From assembly GCA_035405785.1 (NCBI GenBank), contig DAONJS010000007.1, positions 62,001 through 126,000 of the forward strand: DNA of 64,000 bases, written 5' to 3'. Each line of letters begins with the position of its first letter. Within the stretch, counting starts at the first letter, position 1. The DNA comes from BPGX01 sp035405785 (GTDB lineage: Bacteria > Bacteroidota > Bacteroidia > B-17B0 > Aurantibacillaceae). This document shows, one piece after another, positions 8,506 to 17,859 of the stretch. The translations under genes were made by a program, and so were the position numbers. The notes below the pieces were generated by a model. The model was not told the origin of the DNA and searched no databases. It was given only the letters and a program-made list of their open reading frames with translations.

Positions 8506-10422
8506 TTATCTTGATTTTTTTCTATTTTTATTTTGTTGCTTTTTTTTCTTGTCAGGCATACCGCTTTTAATGTAATCTAAATTTGCTTTAATTAAGTTTG
8601 CTTCAACCATTCTTTTTTCTAAATCTGGTCTTGAAATTTTACCCTTTAAATATTTTTCAATCATAAGTGAAGCAATAGGTGCTGCCCAAACACCACCAAA
8701 TCCAGAATTTTCTACAATTACGGAAATAGCAATTTTTGGATTATCTTTTGGAGCAAAAGCAAAAAACAATGCATGATCTTTTCCGTGAGGATTTTCTGCA
8801 GTTCCAGTTTTTCCGCATATCTTTATATCTTTTATTTTTGCTGATGTTGCCGTACCTGCTTCTACTACTTTTTCCATTCCGTTAATTACTCTTTCATAAT
8901 ATTCTAATTCAGTTACATAAGTATAATGTTTAATTTTAAAAGTACTGTCCAGATATTTTTCATGTCCTACACCTTTGATTAAATGTGGTGTATAATAATA
9001 ACCACGATTTGCTATAATACACATCACATTAGCAAGTTGAATAGGTACTGCTGTGAGCTCTGCTTGCCCTATACCTAAAGATATAACAGTACTTGCAAAC
9101 CATCTTCCTTTTCCAAACACTTTATCATAATACTTAATAGATGGAACATTCCCTGGTTTTTCATAAGGAATATCATAGTTTAATTTTCTACCTATTCCAA
9201 AACTCATAACCGCATCTCTCCAGTGTTGATAAGCATTTTGAAAGTTTCCCCACATTTTGTAATTTTCTACTATGCTTTTAAAAACATAAGAATAGTATGA
9301 ATTACATGAATATTGAATGGACATTTCTAAATTTGGAGTAGGGTGTGGGTGACATTTAGGTCTTCCGCCCATTGGAGGATAACCTCTTGCACAGGGATAA
9401 ACCGTATTAGGAAATAATACACCATCTTTTTGACCAATCAAAGCATCAATTAATTTGAATGTTGATCCTGGTGGATACATTGCTTGTGTGGCTCTATTAA
9501 ATAACGGGACATTGATAGTATCTGCCAATAATTTAGCAAAGTTTTTGTTTCTTTCTCTTCCGCCAACTAATAAATTAGGGTCATAAGCAGGACTTGAAAC
9601 TAAACATAAAATTTCTCCAGTAGATGGTTCAATAGCAACAATACTTCCCTTTTTATTTTTCATCAGATATTCTCCATATTCCTGCAAGTCCATATCAATT
9701 GAGGAATACAAAGGTTTTCCAGGAATAGCAAGTGTATCAAATTTACCATCCATAAATCTACCTACTTCACGATTATGAACATCTTTTATAATGATTCTTG
9801 TTCCTTTTTTACCACGCAGAAATTTTTCATAACTATACTCAATTCCACTAATGCCAATATAATCACCTTCTTTGTAATACGGATCTTTTTCGGCTTTTGT
9901 TTTGCTTACTTCTCCTATGTAACCAAGAGCATGAGCCGCAATGGGCTTAGGGTATTTACGAATTGATCTTACCTGTACAAAAAATCCATTAAAGCGATAC
10001 ATTTTTTCCTGCAATGCCGCGTACATTTTTACAGATAATTGTTTTTCAAATATACTTTGTTTTCTTGGAGAATTTGGTGGAAGTGAAAGTTTGGTCATTC
10101 TATTGATAAATTCTTCTTTACTAATATCTAAAATTTCACACAATGCTAATGTATCACAACCTTTTGCTTCTTTAGGAACTACCATCAAATCATAAGATGG
10201 TTCATTCATTACCAATAATTTACCATTACGGTCATAAATATAACCTCTTGGTGGATATTCAGTCAAAAATTCAAATGCATTGATTTGAGCATAAACTTTA
10301 TATTGGTCATCTATAATTTGTAAATAAAACAAACGTACAACATATAAGAATATAACTATAATGATAAATATAATTATTGAATATCTCCTTTGTGCTAATT
10401 GTATTTTTTGATTTCTGTTCAT
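8506..10422 (-). CDS. mrdA: Penicillin-binding protein 2, elongasome transpeptidase
   Basis: This is a 638-residue class B penicillin-binding protein with an N-terminal membrane anchor (about 14-34), a dimerisation region containing YPPRGYIYDRNG, and a transpeptidase domain. The catalytic motifs are complete: STFK with nucleophile Ser 320, SCN at 372-374 and KTG at 538-540. It cross-links the peptides of new wall made by RodA. The C terminus has a long basic tail (KKKKQQNKNRKKSR), typical of many proteins of the phylum. Its start overlaps the mreD stop by 4 bp and its stop abuts rodA, as expected for an mreBCD-mrdA-rodA operon. Confidence 0.95.
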   Translation of the reverse strand: MNRNQKIQLAQRRYSIIIFIIIVIFLYVVRLFYLQIIDDQYKVYAQINAFEFLTEYPPRGYIYDRNGKLLVMNEPSYDLMVVPKEAKGCDTLALCEILDISKEEFINRMTKLSLPPNSPRKQSIFEKQLSVKMYAALQEKMYRFNGFFVQVRSIRKYPKPIAAHALGYIGEVSKTKAEKDPYYKEGDYIGISGIEYSYEKFLRGKKGTRIIIKDVHNREVGRFMDGKFDTLAIPGKPLYSSIDMDLQEYGEYLMKNKKGSIVAIEPSTGEILCLVSSPAYDPNLLVGGRERNKNFAKLLADTINVPLFNRATQAMYPPGSTFKLIDALIGQKDGVLFPNTVYPCARGYPPMGGRPKCHPHPTPNLEMSIQYSCNSYYSYVFKSIVENYKMWGNFQNAYQHWRDAVMSFGIGRKLNYDIPYEKPGNVPSIKYYDKVFGKGRWFASTVISLGIGQAELTAVPIQLANVMCIIANRGYYYTPHLIKGVGHEKYLDSTFKIKHYTYVTELEYYERVINGMEKVVEAGTATSAKIKDIKICGKTGTAENPHGKDHALFFAFAPKDNPKIAISVIVENSGFGGVWAAPIASLMIEKYLKGKISRPDLEKRMVEANLIKANLDYIKSGMPDKKKKQQNKNRKKSR

Positions 10423-10937
10423 CTATTTTTTACACGAAAGAATATCAAATGAAAAAAGTAAATAAGTGCAACTGATACAATGCTACTACAAATGGTTCTT
10501 AAAATAATTTCAAATAAATATCTTGCAGAAAATGCTTCTAATGTAAATAAAGTAAAATGGTGTAAAAAAACGATTGGTGTAATATATTTCAAAAACCAAT
10601 CTCTGTTAGTCATAGCCACAACAGGTAATTGATTTTCTTCATATCTTTCTGAAGGTTCTATTATTTTAAGCCAGTAATATCTTAAATATGAAATTAAAGT
10701 TGTAGAAGCCGCATGAATTCCGCCTGTGTAATAAAATATATCCATCAATCCACCAAGTAAAAAACCTAAGATTAAAACCAGATATTTATTTGTATGAACA
10801 GGCAAAGTAATTAAAAACATAATATAAAAAAATGGCACACAATACACGGATAAATATATTTTTTGAAAAATAACAACTTGCATGAATATTAAAAACAACA
10901 ATTGAAAAATATATGATAAAACTAAATTAGCAGACAT
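10419..10937 (-). CDS. mreD: Rod shape-determining protein MreD
   Basis: This is a small (172-residue) hydrophobic protein with five or six predicted membrane helices, matching MreD in size and composition. Short conserved features such as GFLLGGLMDIFYYTGGIHA fit the family, where a G-x-x-x-D segment in a helix is typical. MreD is an inner-membrane member of the elongasome that links MreC to the rest of the complex. Sequence conservation in this family is weak, so the call leans on its place between mreC (6 bp gap) and mrdA (4 bp overlap). Confidence 0.85.
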   Translation of the reverse strand: MSANLVLSYIFQLLFLIFMQVVIFQKIYLSVYCVPFFYIMFLITLPVHTNKYLVLILGFLLGGLMDIFYYTGGIHAASTTLISYLRYYWLKIIEPSERYEENQLPVVAMTNRDWFLKYITPIVFLHHFTLFTLEAFSARYLFEIILRTICSSIVSVALIYFFHLIFFRVKNR

Positions 10938-10943
10938 AAAAAA

Positions 10944-11768
10944 TTATTTGAAAGAGATATTTTGAAGTGAATCTAATTCATCTTTATATAAATGTTTTAC
11001 TACATAAACATGTTTCACAGAACTAAAATCTGTAAATATCTTTACATTTACAGTATAAAAAGGATTTTTTTGTTTTCTTTCAAAACTTTCTACAACGCCA
11101 ACAGGTAAATACATTGGAAAAATATGAGAAAAATGAGAAGTATAAACTGTATCACCTTTTTTGATTTTTGCGTGTAAAGGAACATCATTCATTTGCAAGT
11201 AATTTTTGCTTTTTCCATCCCAAGATAAAGGGCCACAAGAACCATCTTTCAACATGCAATTGACTAAAAAATCTTTATGTAAAAGAGTAATAACTGTTGA
11301 ATAATGTTCGGATACATCTTTCACACTGCCTATAATACCATTGTCTGTTATTACAGCCATATCTCTTTGAATGCCTTTATTCTTGCCGATATTTAGAGTG
11401 ATGTAATTTTTTTGATTACTAAATGTGCTGTTAATAACTATGGCAGGTATAAATGTATATTCTTGATGTAAGCTTGTATCTTTTGATGTTATTTCTTTAT
11501 TAGAAATAATATTGTAAGCAAAATAACTTTTGTTCAGCAACGCACTATTTAATTGAGATAATTTTTCATTTTCTTCTTTTAATGAAAAATACTGATACAT
11601 TTTAGATTTTTGATCATACCATTTTCCTGCCCATTCATTTGCTAGATTATTAATAACAATAGAGGAATATTTATTAGATTGAAATAACCAATAAAAAGCA
11701 ACTACTTCAAGAAAAATAAATAAAATTCCATAAAGACGATGAAGTATAAATGTTACTAATGCTCTCAC
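10944..11768 (-). CDS. mreC: Rod shape-determining protein MreC
   Basis: The 274-residue protein has one N-terminal membrane helix (LYGILFIFLEVVAFYWLF), a coiled coil (YFSLKEENEKLSQLNSALLN) and a periplasmic beta domain with the MreC signatures YITLNIGKNKGIQRDMAVI, GIIGSV and DTVYTSHFSHIFPMYLPVGVV. MreC forms a periplasmic scaffold that activates PBP2/RodA. It follows mreB by 13 bp in the operon. Length and domain order are normal for the phylum. Confidence 0.93.
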   Translation of the reverse strand: MRALVTFILHRLYGILFIFLEVVAFYWLFQSNKYSSIVINNLANEWAGKWYDQKSKMYQYFSLKEENEKLSQLNSALLNKSYFAYNIISNKEITSKDTSLHQEYTFIPAIVINSTFSNQKNYITLNIGKNKGIQRDMAVITDNGIIGSVKDVSEHYSTVITLLHKDFLVNCMLKDGSCGPLSWDGKSKNYLQMNDVPLHAKIKKGDTVYTSHFSHIFPMYLPVGVVESFERKQKNPFYTVNVKIFTDFSSVKHVYVVKHLYKDELDSLQNISFK

Positions 11769-11781
11769 ACAATATTAAGAA

Positions 11782-12801
11782 TTATTCCATTATGAATTTA
11801 TATTTACGATGATTCTTTAATGCAATGTTTGTTCCTCTTGCTACAGCTCTTAAAGGATCTTCACAAACATGAACAGTTAATTTCGTTTTTAAAGAAATTC
11901 TTTTATCTAATCCTCTTAATAATGAACCTCCGCCCGCCATATAAATACCTTTCTGATAAATATCTGCGGCTAATTCTGGCGGTGCCATTTCAAGTGCAGT
12001 AACTATCGCTTCTTCAATTTTAGAAATGGATTTTTCCAAACAATGAGCAATTTCAGTATAACTCACATATACTTCTTTTGGCAAGCCACTCATTGTATCT
12101 CTACCTCTTACAGGAAAATCAGGCGGTGGATTATCTAATTCAACGGTGGCAGCACCTACTTCAATTTTTAATCTTTCAGCAGATCTTTCTCCAATTTGCA
12201 AATTATGCTGTCTGCGAACAAATTCTTCTATATCAGCATTAAATTCATCACCTGCAATACGAATGGACTTATCACATACAATACCACCTAATGAAATAAC
12301 AGCAATTTCAGTGGTTCCGCCACCAATATCAATAATCATGTTTCCTTCTGGTGCTTCTACATCAATGCCCATACCCAATGCTGCTGCCATCGGCTCATGA
12401 ATCATATACACTTCTTTTGCTCCAGAATGTTCTGCACTATCTCTTACTGCTCTTTTTTCTACTTCGGTAATTCCTGATGGAATACATACCATCATTTTCA
12501 ATGATCTTGTAAATAATCCTCTGTTAGGAATAATCATTTTAATCATTCCTTTAATCATTTCTTCGGCGGCTTGAAAGTCAGCAATTACACCATCTTTCAA
12601 AGGACGAATTGTTTCAATGTGTTTGTGTTCTTTACCATGCATCATTTGAGCAGCTTTACCAACGGCAATAACTTTGTTGGTAGTTTTATCAATGGCCACA
12701 ATGCTGGGTTCATCCACAACAATTTTATCATTATGATAAATAATAGTATTGGCTGTACCTAAATCAATAGCCAATTCATCTGTCAAAAAATTTCCAAACA
12801 T
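11782..12801 (-). CDS. mreB: Actin-like rod-shape protein MreB
   Basis: This 339-residue protein of the actin/HSP70 ATPase fold has phosphate-1 motif AIDLGTANT near residue 11, the SIVAID segment, phosphate-2 MIIDIGGGTTEIAVIS, and the adenosine motif YMAGGGSLLRGLD near the C terminus. MreB filaments under the membrane guide elongasome movement and hence rod shape. It is the first gene of the mreBCD-mrdA-rodA operon, and the ATG at 12801 is the only sensible start. A complete operon argues that the organism is rod-shaped or filamentous. Confidence 0.97.
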   Translation of the reverse strand: MFGNFLTDELAIDLGTANTIIYHNDKIVVDEPSIVAIDKTTNKVIAVGKAAQMMHGKEHKHIETIRPLKDGVIADFQAAEEMIKGMIKMIIPNRGLFTRSLKMMVCIPSGITEVEKRAVRDSAEHSGAKEVYMIHEPMAAALGMGIDVEAPEGNMIIDIGGGTTEIAVISLGGIVCDKSIRIAGDEFNADIEEFVRRQHNLQIGERSAERLKIEVGAATVELDNPPPDFPVRGRDTMSGLPKEVYVSYTEIAHCLEKSISKIEEAIVTALEMAPPELAADIYQKGIYMAGGGSLLRGLDKRISLKTKLTVHVCEDPLRAVARGTNIALKNHRKYKFIME

Positions 12802-12817
12802 CTTAAAATATTTTGCA

Positions 12818-12825
12818 CAAAATTA
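12818..12825 (-). promoter_or_regulatory. Possible -7 box upstream of mreB
   Basis: On the minus strand TAATTTTG matches the Bacteroidota -7 consensus TAnnTTTG, about 17 bp before the mreB start codon. I could not find a matching -33 TTG at the right distance, so this is a weak call; the leader would be very short. Confidence 0.3.
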
Positions 12826-12915
12826 CGCAGAAATTCAAGGGAAATGGAATTAAAATTTCATAAAATTATTCACAATACAATGTTAGTTGTAAAAAAATGA
12901 TTCTGATAAATAAGT

Positions 12916-13884
12916 TTATTTATTTGATTTAAAAATGAATGTCCCTTTTTCTCCTGAAGAAAGCCAGTATCCGCGATACATTCCTGTTGTGTTGAAATCC
13001 ATAACGAAATTTCCATTTTTATCAATTCCAATAATACCGCCTGTTCCACCAACTGGTAATAACTCATTGAATAAAATCTCATGTGTAGCGTCTTGTAAAG
13101 ATTGATTTGCATAAAACATTTTACTGTGAATACTATGTGCTACGGCATAACGAATAAAAAATTCTCCATGACCTGTGCAAGAAATAGCACAAGTATTATT
13201 ATTTGCATAAGTGCCTGCTCCAATTATGGGCGAATCTCCAACTCTTCCTGGAAGTTTATCCATCATACCACCTGTAGAAGTGCCAGCGGCTAAATTTCCA
13301 TTTTTATCTAATGCTACTGCTCCTACAGTGCCATGTTTATCTGTTTTGGATTTTTGTTTTTCTTTCCATTGTTTCAATTTCTTTTCATCATAAAAATAAT
13401 TGGTATCTATTAAAGCATTTCCTTTTGACACCCACACATCTTCTGCACCTTTACCAACCATCATTACATGAGGCGTTTGTTCCATTACTAATCTGGCAGC
13501 TTCAATAGGATTTTTAATTCTTCTAACGCCAGCAACAGATCCGGCTTTTAGTTCTTTCCCTTCCATTATAGATGCGTCCATTTCAATTTGACCTTTATTG
13601 TTGTAAACAGAACCTTTGCCAGCATTGAATAATGGGCTATCTTCCATAATTTTAATAGCGGCCACTACTGCATCAGTTGCATTACCACCTTTTTCTAAAA
13701 TAGAATATCCTGCTTGAAGGGCTTCTTGCATCTTTTGATGATATGCTTCTTCTAGTTCTTTTGAAAAATGTTCAGGTAAGATGTTTCCTGCACCACCGTG
13801 AATTACTATTCCAAATTTTTGTTGGCTCATAATCATGTTAATTAAAAACATTATAAAGATTGTGGTTATTATTGATTTTTTCAT
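12916..13884 (-). CDS. Isoaspartyl peptidase / plant-type L-asparaginase (Ntn hydrolase)
   Basis: This is a 322-residue Ntn-hydrolase precursor of the IaaA/EcAIII family with a signal peptide (IITTIFIMFLINMIMS) before the family opening FGIVIHGGAGN. The autocleavage site is HG-TVGAVALD, which exposes Thr 186 as the N-terminal nucleophile of the beta subunit; the substrate pocket segments GRVGDSPIIGAGTYAN and CTGHGE are intact. Such enzymes remove beta-linked (iso)aspartyl residues from peptides and hydrolyse asparagine. The signal peptide indicates a periplasmic enzyme, probably for peptide salvage. It is followed 11 bp upstream by a small membrane protein gene that may be co-transcribed. Confidence 0.9.
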   Translation of the reverse strand: MKKSIITTIFIMFLINMIMSQQKFGIVIHGGAGNILPEHFSKELEEAYHQKMQEALQAGYSILEKGGNATDAVVAAIKIMEDSPLFNAGKGSVYNNKGQIEMDASIMEGKELKAGSVAGVRRIKNPIEAARLVMEQTPHVMMVGKGAEDVWVSKGNALIDTNYFYDEKKLKQWKEKQKSKTDKHGTVGAVALDKNGNLAAGTSTGGMMDKLPGRVGDSPIIGAGTYANNNTCAISCTGHGEFFIRYAVAHSIHSKMFYANQSLQDATHEILFNELLPVGGTGGIIGIDKNGNFVMDFNTTGMYRGYWLSSGEKGTFIFKSNK

Positions 13885-13895
13885 AGATAAAAATT

Positions 13896-14255
13896 TTAAA
13901 GTTCATTTTGCATCTTATTATATGATACAAAAGTAAGGATTAATGCGTAAATAAAGAAAAATAAAAACCCTGCTGAAAAACTGATTTTAAAATTTCCTGC
14001 ATTTGAAAAATTGGCCACAATGTTGTCTAAGAAATTCTTTAAGAATAAAGCAATAAAAAACATTTCCAATCCCCATTTTTTTAAGTGCCAGATTCCAATG
14101 GTTGCTATAAATAAAAAAGCAATGATGATGCCATAAATACTAGGTAAAAGCAAATGAATTTTTTTTGTTTCAGGTGAAAATACAGATGGAAAAAGCACAA
14201 ATAACCATATCCATCCAGATAAACAAAATAGGGTGATATACCAGGGTCTTTTCAT
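13896..14255 (-). CDS. Small membrane protein of unknown function
   Basis: This is a 119-residue hydrophobic protein with about four predicted helices (for example ITLFCLSGWIWLFVLF, IYGIIIAFLFIATIGIW, FFIALFLKNFLDNIV and GFLFFFIYALILTFV). I do not recognise the family. It is the first gene before the isoaspartyl peptidase on the same strand, with an 11 bp gap, and a heptad repeat array lies just upstream of its start. Codon use resembles its neighbours. No catalytic or binding motif is visible. Confidence 0.6.
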   Translation of the reverse strand: MKRPWYITLFCLSGWIWLFVLFPSVFSPETKKIHLLLPSIYGIIIAFLFIATIGIWHLKKWGLEMFFIALFLKNFLDNIVANFSNAGNFKISFSAGFLFFFIYALILTFVSYNKMQNEL

Positions 14256-14277
14256 TTTATTTTTTTAAATTTTCGAT

Positions 14278-14333
14278 ATTCAATATTCAATGTTCAATGT
14301 TCAATGTTCAATGCTCAATGCTCAATTTTCAAT
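14278..14333. repeat. Tandem 7-bp repeat array (TTCAAT family), eight units
   Basis: Eight consecutive heptamers of the form N(T/C)TCAAT fill 56 bp with no interruption: two ATTCAAT, three GTTCAAT, two GCTCAAT and one TTTCAAT. The array lies between the small membrane protein and the MBL hydrolase. Related arrays occur at 18.4 and 51.5-51.65 kb. It is not coding. Confidence 0.85.
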
Positions 14334-14369
14334 AAAGTATTTTAGTAACAATTTAAAATTCATAATAAA

Positions 14370-15017
14370 TTATTTTTCACGAACAAACATATTATATTTT
14401 TTTTCATGGGCTATGGTTGTTGATGGGCCATGGCCTGAGTAAATGATGGTAGAATCGGGTAAAGTGTATAATTTTTTTTGAATTGAATAAGATAATACTT
14501 CAAAGTCACCTTTTGGTAAATCTGTTCTTCCAATACTTTCATAAAACAATACATCGCCAGCAATAGCAAAACCATCTTTTTTACTGTAATATGTTATGCT
14601 TCCCGGACTGTGTCCTGGTGTGTGAATACATAATAATTCTGATTGTCCAAATTTTATGACATCACCATCATTGATAAACTTTTCTGGTAATGGAGATGGT
14701 ATACAGGGAATACCATACATTTTTGCAGTTAATTCATGTGATTGAATAAGAAATAAATCTTCTTTATGAACTTCTGGAAGTAATTGATATTTAGAAAAAA
14801 CCGCATCATTTCCTGCAATATGATCTAAATGTCCATGTGTGAGTAATAAACGAACGGGTTTTAAATGATTTTGTTCAATAAAACTGAAAAGCATTTTATC
14901 CTCATCGGGAGTAGTATTTCCAGGGTCAATGATGATACATTCTTTAGTTTTATCCCAAATGATATAAGTGTTTTCCTGAAAGTATCCAAAAATAAAAGAA
15001 TGAACAAACATATTCAA
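14370..15017 (-). CDS. MBL-fold metallo-hydrolase, glyoxalase II-like (YcbL type)
   Basis: This is a 215-residue metallo-beta-lactamase-fold hydrolase. The metal-binding motif THGHLDH (60-66) supplies His, His, Asp and His; later ligands appear in HTPGHSPG, AGDVLFYESIGRTD and YSGHGPST. This arrangement is typical of the small glyoxalase II-like subgroup that binds two metals and cleaves thioesters such as S-lactoylglutathione or related thiol adducts. It lacks the long C-terminal glutathione-binding domain of classical GloB, so the physiological substrate is uncertain. It is a stand-alone cytoplasmic gene flanked on both sides by repeat islands. Confidence 0.87.
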   Translation of the reverse strand: MNMFVHSFIFGYFQENTYIIWDKTKECIIIDPGNTTPDEDKMLFSFIEQNHLKPVRLLLTHGHLDHIAGNDAVFSKYQLLPEVHKEDLFLIQSHELTAKMYGIPCIPSPLPEKFINDGDVIKFGQSELLCIHTPGHSPGSITYYSKKDGFAIAGDVLFYESIGRTDLPKGDFEVLSYSIQKKLYTLPDSTIIYSGHGPSTTIAHEKKYNMFVREK

Positions 15018-15043
15018 TAATTTATGCTGTAAATATAATAAAG

Positions 15044-15186
15044 AGAATAGTGAATAGTGAAAAACGAAAAGTGAATAGGGAAAAGTTTTGAGTTTTTAGT
15101 GTTTAGTTTTTAGATGTTTTTGTTTCAAAATAATTAACTCAAAACTCAAAACTAATAAAATCCTTTGCGACTTTGCGTCTTGGTTT
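15044..15186. repeat. Composite intergenic repeat island (heptads TGAATAG and TTTTGAG, octads CTTTGCGA)
   Basis: Three repeat families lie side by side. At 15044-15085 there are six heptads of the TGAATAG/TGAAAAA type. At 15086-15113 there are four heptads TTTTGAG, TTTTTAG, TGTTTAG, TTTTTAG, with two CTCAAAA heptads in the opposite orientation at 15138-15151, able to form a hairpin. At 15163-15186 there are three octads (CTTTGCGA, CTTTGCGT, CTTGGTTT). The same families recur together at 28.9, 51.5 and 54.0 kb. Confidence 0.8.
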
Positions 15187-15217
15187 AATTTTAAACTGAA
15201 TTAGTAACAAAAGTATA

Positions 15218-17854
15218 CTATTCTTTCACAATCTTTTCAATAACTTTTTCTTTATCATTTACTAAAATTTCAAATACATATACACCTGTTGCCAAATCAC
15301 TTGTATTTACAACGTACTTATTAACTCCACCTAATAGTTTTATATCTTTATTCAAAACAAGTTTTCCAAACATATCATACACATTTACTTTTGCATTACC
15401 TTCTGTTTTAGTTAATCTGGATTCTATCATAATATTAACTTCATCATTTACAGGATTAGGGAAAATACCTGTTACAAAAACTTCATCCATTTGAGCATCT
15501 ATTGCTATTATTTGAGTTTCTGATTGCTTACCTGAATTTTCAATTGATCGTATTTTGTAATAACTGATTTTTCCTAATGGTGCTGTTAAATCCTGATAAT
15601 GATATTTAGAAGGAGCGTTATTGGGCTTCATGGTTCCAATTTTTTCAAAATTGATACCATCTGTACTTCTGAGTATTTCATAAATTTTCAAATCACTTTC
15701 TTCTGCTGTTTCCCAGTATAGATGATTGACTTTTGAAATTCTTTCTCCATAAAATGATTTAAAGCCAATAGGCAGTACTACACAGCCCGAAGCACAAGAT
15801 CCCTGAGGTGTAAACAAGTAAGCAGTATTAGTCATAGTCCATTGGGTAGGATAATTATGTGCGGTCATATTTACAGGAGGGACATATTTAGTACCATCAT
15901 AATTGTGTAATCCTAAAACAGCATATCCACCATTCCATGAAGAGCAAACTCTTTTTTCTTTGACATGTATTTCAATATTACCATTTTCAAAAATCTTTAT
16001 TTGTCCGAAAAAACGAGGTAAAACACTAGATTCGCAAGAAAATGAGAAATATGGTATATCTTCCCAAGAAATAACCACTCTTCTATTAGGTGCAACTCCA
16101 AAAGTGGCATATTGAATTTTTGAAGTAGCAACAGTAGCAGATGTTGCAGGATTAATGTCATGCCATGGTCCTAAAATCGCATTACGGGGTATAGATGTAC
16201 CAAAAACAGGAGCAGGACTTGAAATAGAATATCCTGTTGATACACCAGGACCGGCAATTGTAGATGTTTGAATATTAGGTATATTACAAACGGCATCAAA
16301 TACAAACGAAGAGTTGGAAGCAGGGTAACCACCCCAGTAAGTGCCACCATCAAAACAAGTTGAAAAACCAAACATTACAATAGTGGAGAATAGCACATCA
16401 TCAGTCATTGGTAAAGAGGTACCTGTAAAAGTTTCAAAATTAAAAGGTATGGATGAGGCAGAATAATTCATATTACAAACATTTACAGCAGTATTAACTC
16501 CGGAAATGCTTAAATCAAAAGGATAGCAAGCTGGAGAAGCTAAAGAAGCATAAGAATCTATTACTAAATAATAAACCTGACCTGCTGTAACATTGACACA
16601 TTTCAGTGTTTTATTTCCAGTGCTACTTTGAGCATTTGCTATACAAGTCCCACCACTTAGAGGACATCCCTGATATAACATCAAGCCTGTATAACTACCG
16701 GAGGAATTTAATGTAATATCAATTTGACCAGTTGCTGTAGGTGTAAAACTATAAACAGCATCTTCACCAGTGTAATAAGATGAACTGCCGCATACATTTG
16801 AAACATTACTTGACTTAACATCATTTACTTCTCCACAAGTAGATCTTCCAACATCTGAATATGGTAATGATGGTATTTGGATAAGCCCACATACACAGGG
16901 TGAGGATATTACATTAGTTGTTACAGTGTTTGTTGTAAAACTTTGTCCTGAATTGGGACAGGTAATGACTGCTCTAAAATATCTCAAACCATTAATATTA
17001 TATGTGGCAGTTGTAACTCCAGTACTAAATGTAGTCCATGTTATAAGATTAGTAGAAGTTTCAAATTGATAAGTTAGACCACAACCGCTATTAGAATTGC
17101 TTACTAAGTTTAATGTAGTTGTAAAATTAGCACATCTATTATAAGGAGTTGCACTTAAAGTAAAACCACTTGGTGTTCCTGAGCATTGAATAGGATCCCA
17201 TCTATATACTTGGCCTGTAGCGGGCTCGGTATTTAATGATGTAGTTTCACTAGTAGATGAAGGAGTTGGAGAAGGCCCTGTATTATTAAGAGATAAAAAT
17301 TGTCCAACAGCACCACTTAACCCAATAGAAGCGGACCCGTTATAAACATTATTACTGTTTTCATCTCTATAAATAAATTCTATTCTATTTGATGTTTCAT
17401 ATAGTTTTACTTGAAAAGATATTACTGCTGTATTTGCCGCATAATTCCATTCCATATTTAACCATTCAATAGTAAAAATCCGATTGGGAAATGTGCCCGA
17501 TGTTTGACATCTAACATCATTTGTACATTGTAAATCATCCCATAATGGTGCAATAATTAAACTTGTACCAGATAAGTTATTTGTGAATAATGAAGTTGTT
17601 TTAGACATATCAAAAGTTAACCAACCATTAGAAGAAATTTTTATTTGTGTATAGGGTTGGCAATTGTAATAAAAGGTAAATGGTAAAGTTATAGCAGAGG
17701 ATAATACATCATCAGCAGTATTGTTAGTAAATGTTGGTGTGCCACCAGTTAATGGGGTAAAAACTCCACTTGTTGCAGTAAAATTATAATTTAGTTGTGC
17801 TTTTGAATGAGTCAGCAAAGCAGTAATCCCCAATAAAATTAAAATCCTTTTCAT
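15218..17854 (-). CDS. Large secreted T9SS cargo protein with type A sorting domain
   Basis: The 878-residue protein has a signal peptide (ILILLGITALLTHSKAQ), two beta-sandwich regions of the nidogen-like kind common in this phylum (SSAITLPFTFYYN, SSNGWLTFD, then IAPLWDD; and SSIPFNFETF later), an intervening Cys-containing region with a pre-peptidase-like domain (GEDAVYSFTPTATGQIDI), a fibronectin-like segment (NHLYWETAEESDLKIYEI) and a C-terminal type A sorting domain (GIFPNPVNDEVNI, NVYDMFGKLV, GVYVFEILVN). The last domain is recognised by the T9SS and removed by the sortase. The mature function, likely surface or extracellular adhesion, is unknown. It follows a small secreted protein gene by 5 bp. 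Confidence 0.88.
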   Translation of the reverse strand: MKRILILLGITALLTHSKAQLNYNFTATSGVFTPLTGGTPTFTNNTADDVLSSAITLPFTFYYNCQPYTQIKISSNGWLTFDMSKTTSLFTNNLSGTSLIIAPLWDDLQCTNDVRCQTSGTFPNRIFTIEWLNMEWNYAANTAVISFQVKLYETSNRIEFIYRDENSNNVYNGSASIGLSGAVGQFLSLNNTGPSPTPSSTSETTSLNTEPATGQVYRWDPIQCSGTPSGFTLSATPYNRCANFTTTLNLVSNSNSGCGLTYQFETSTNLITWTTFSTGVTTATYNINGLRYFRAVITCPNSGQSFTTNTVTTNVISSPCVCGLIQIPSLPYSDVGRSTCGEVNDVKSSNVSNVCGSSSYYTGEDAVYSFTPTATGQIDITLNSSGSYTGLMLYQGCPLSGGTCIANAQSSTGNKTLKCVNVTAGQVYYLVIDSYASLASPACYPFDLSISGVNTAVNVCNMNYSASSIPFNFETFTGTSLPMTDDVLFSTIVMFGFSTCFDGGTYWGGYPASNSSFVFDAVCNIPNIQTSTIAGPGVSTGYSISSPAPVFGTSIPRNAILGPWHDINPATSATVATSKIQYATFGVAPNRRVVISWEDIPYFSFSCESSVLPRFFGQIKIFENGNIEIHVKEKRVCSSWNGGYAVLGLHNYDGTKYVPPVNMTAHNYPTQWTMTNTAYLFTPQGSCASGCVVLPIGFKSFYGERISKVNHLYWETAEESDLKIYEILRSTDGINFEKIGTMKPNNAPSKYHYQDLTAPLGKISYYKIRSIENSGKQSETQIIAIDAQMDEVFVTGIFPNPVNDEVNIMIESRLTKTEGNAKVNVYDMFGKLVLNKDIKLLGGVNKYVVNTSDLATGVYVFEILVNDKEKVIEKIVKE

Positions 17855-17859
17855 ATTTT

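Noticed and set aside
12146..12400. Open frame on the plus strand inside mreB
   Set aside because: It lies wholly antisense to the highly conserved mreB, has no signal, domain or start context, and reflects codon bias of the real gene.
14278..14333. Heptad array considered as CRISPR
   Set aside because: Units are 7 bp, contiguous, without unique spacers, and no cas gene is present.
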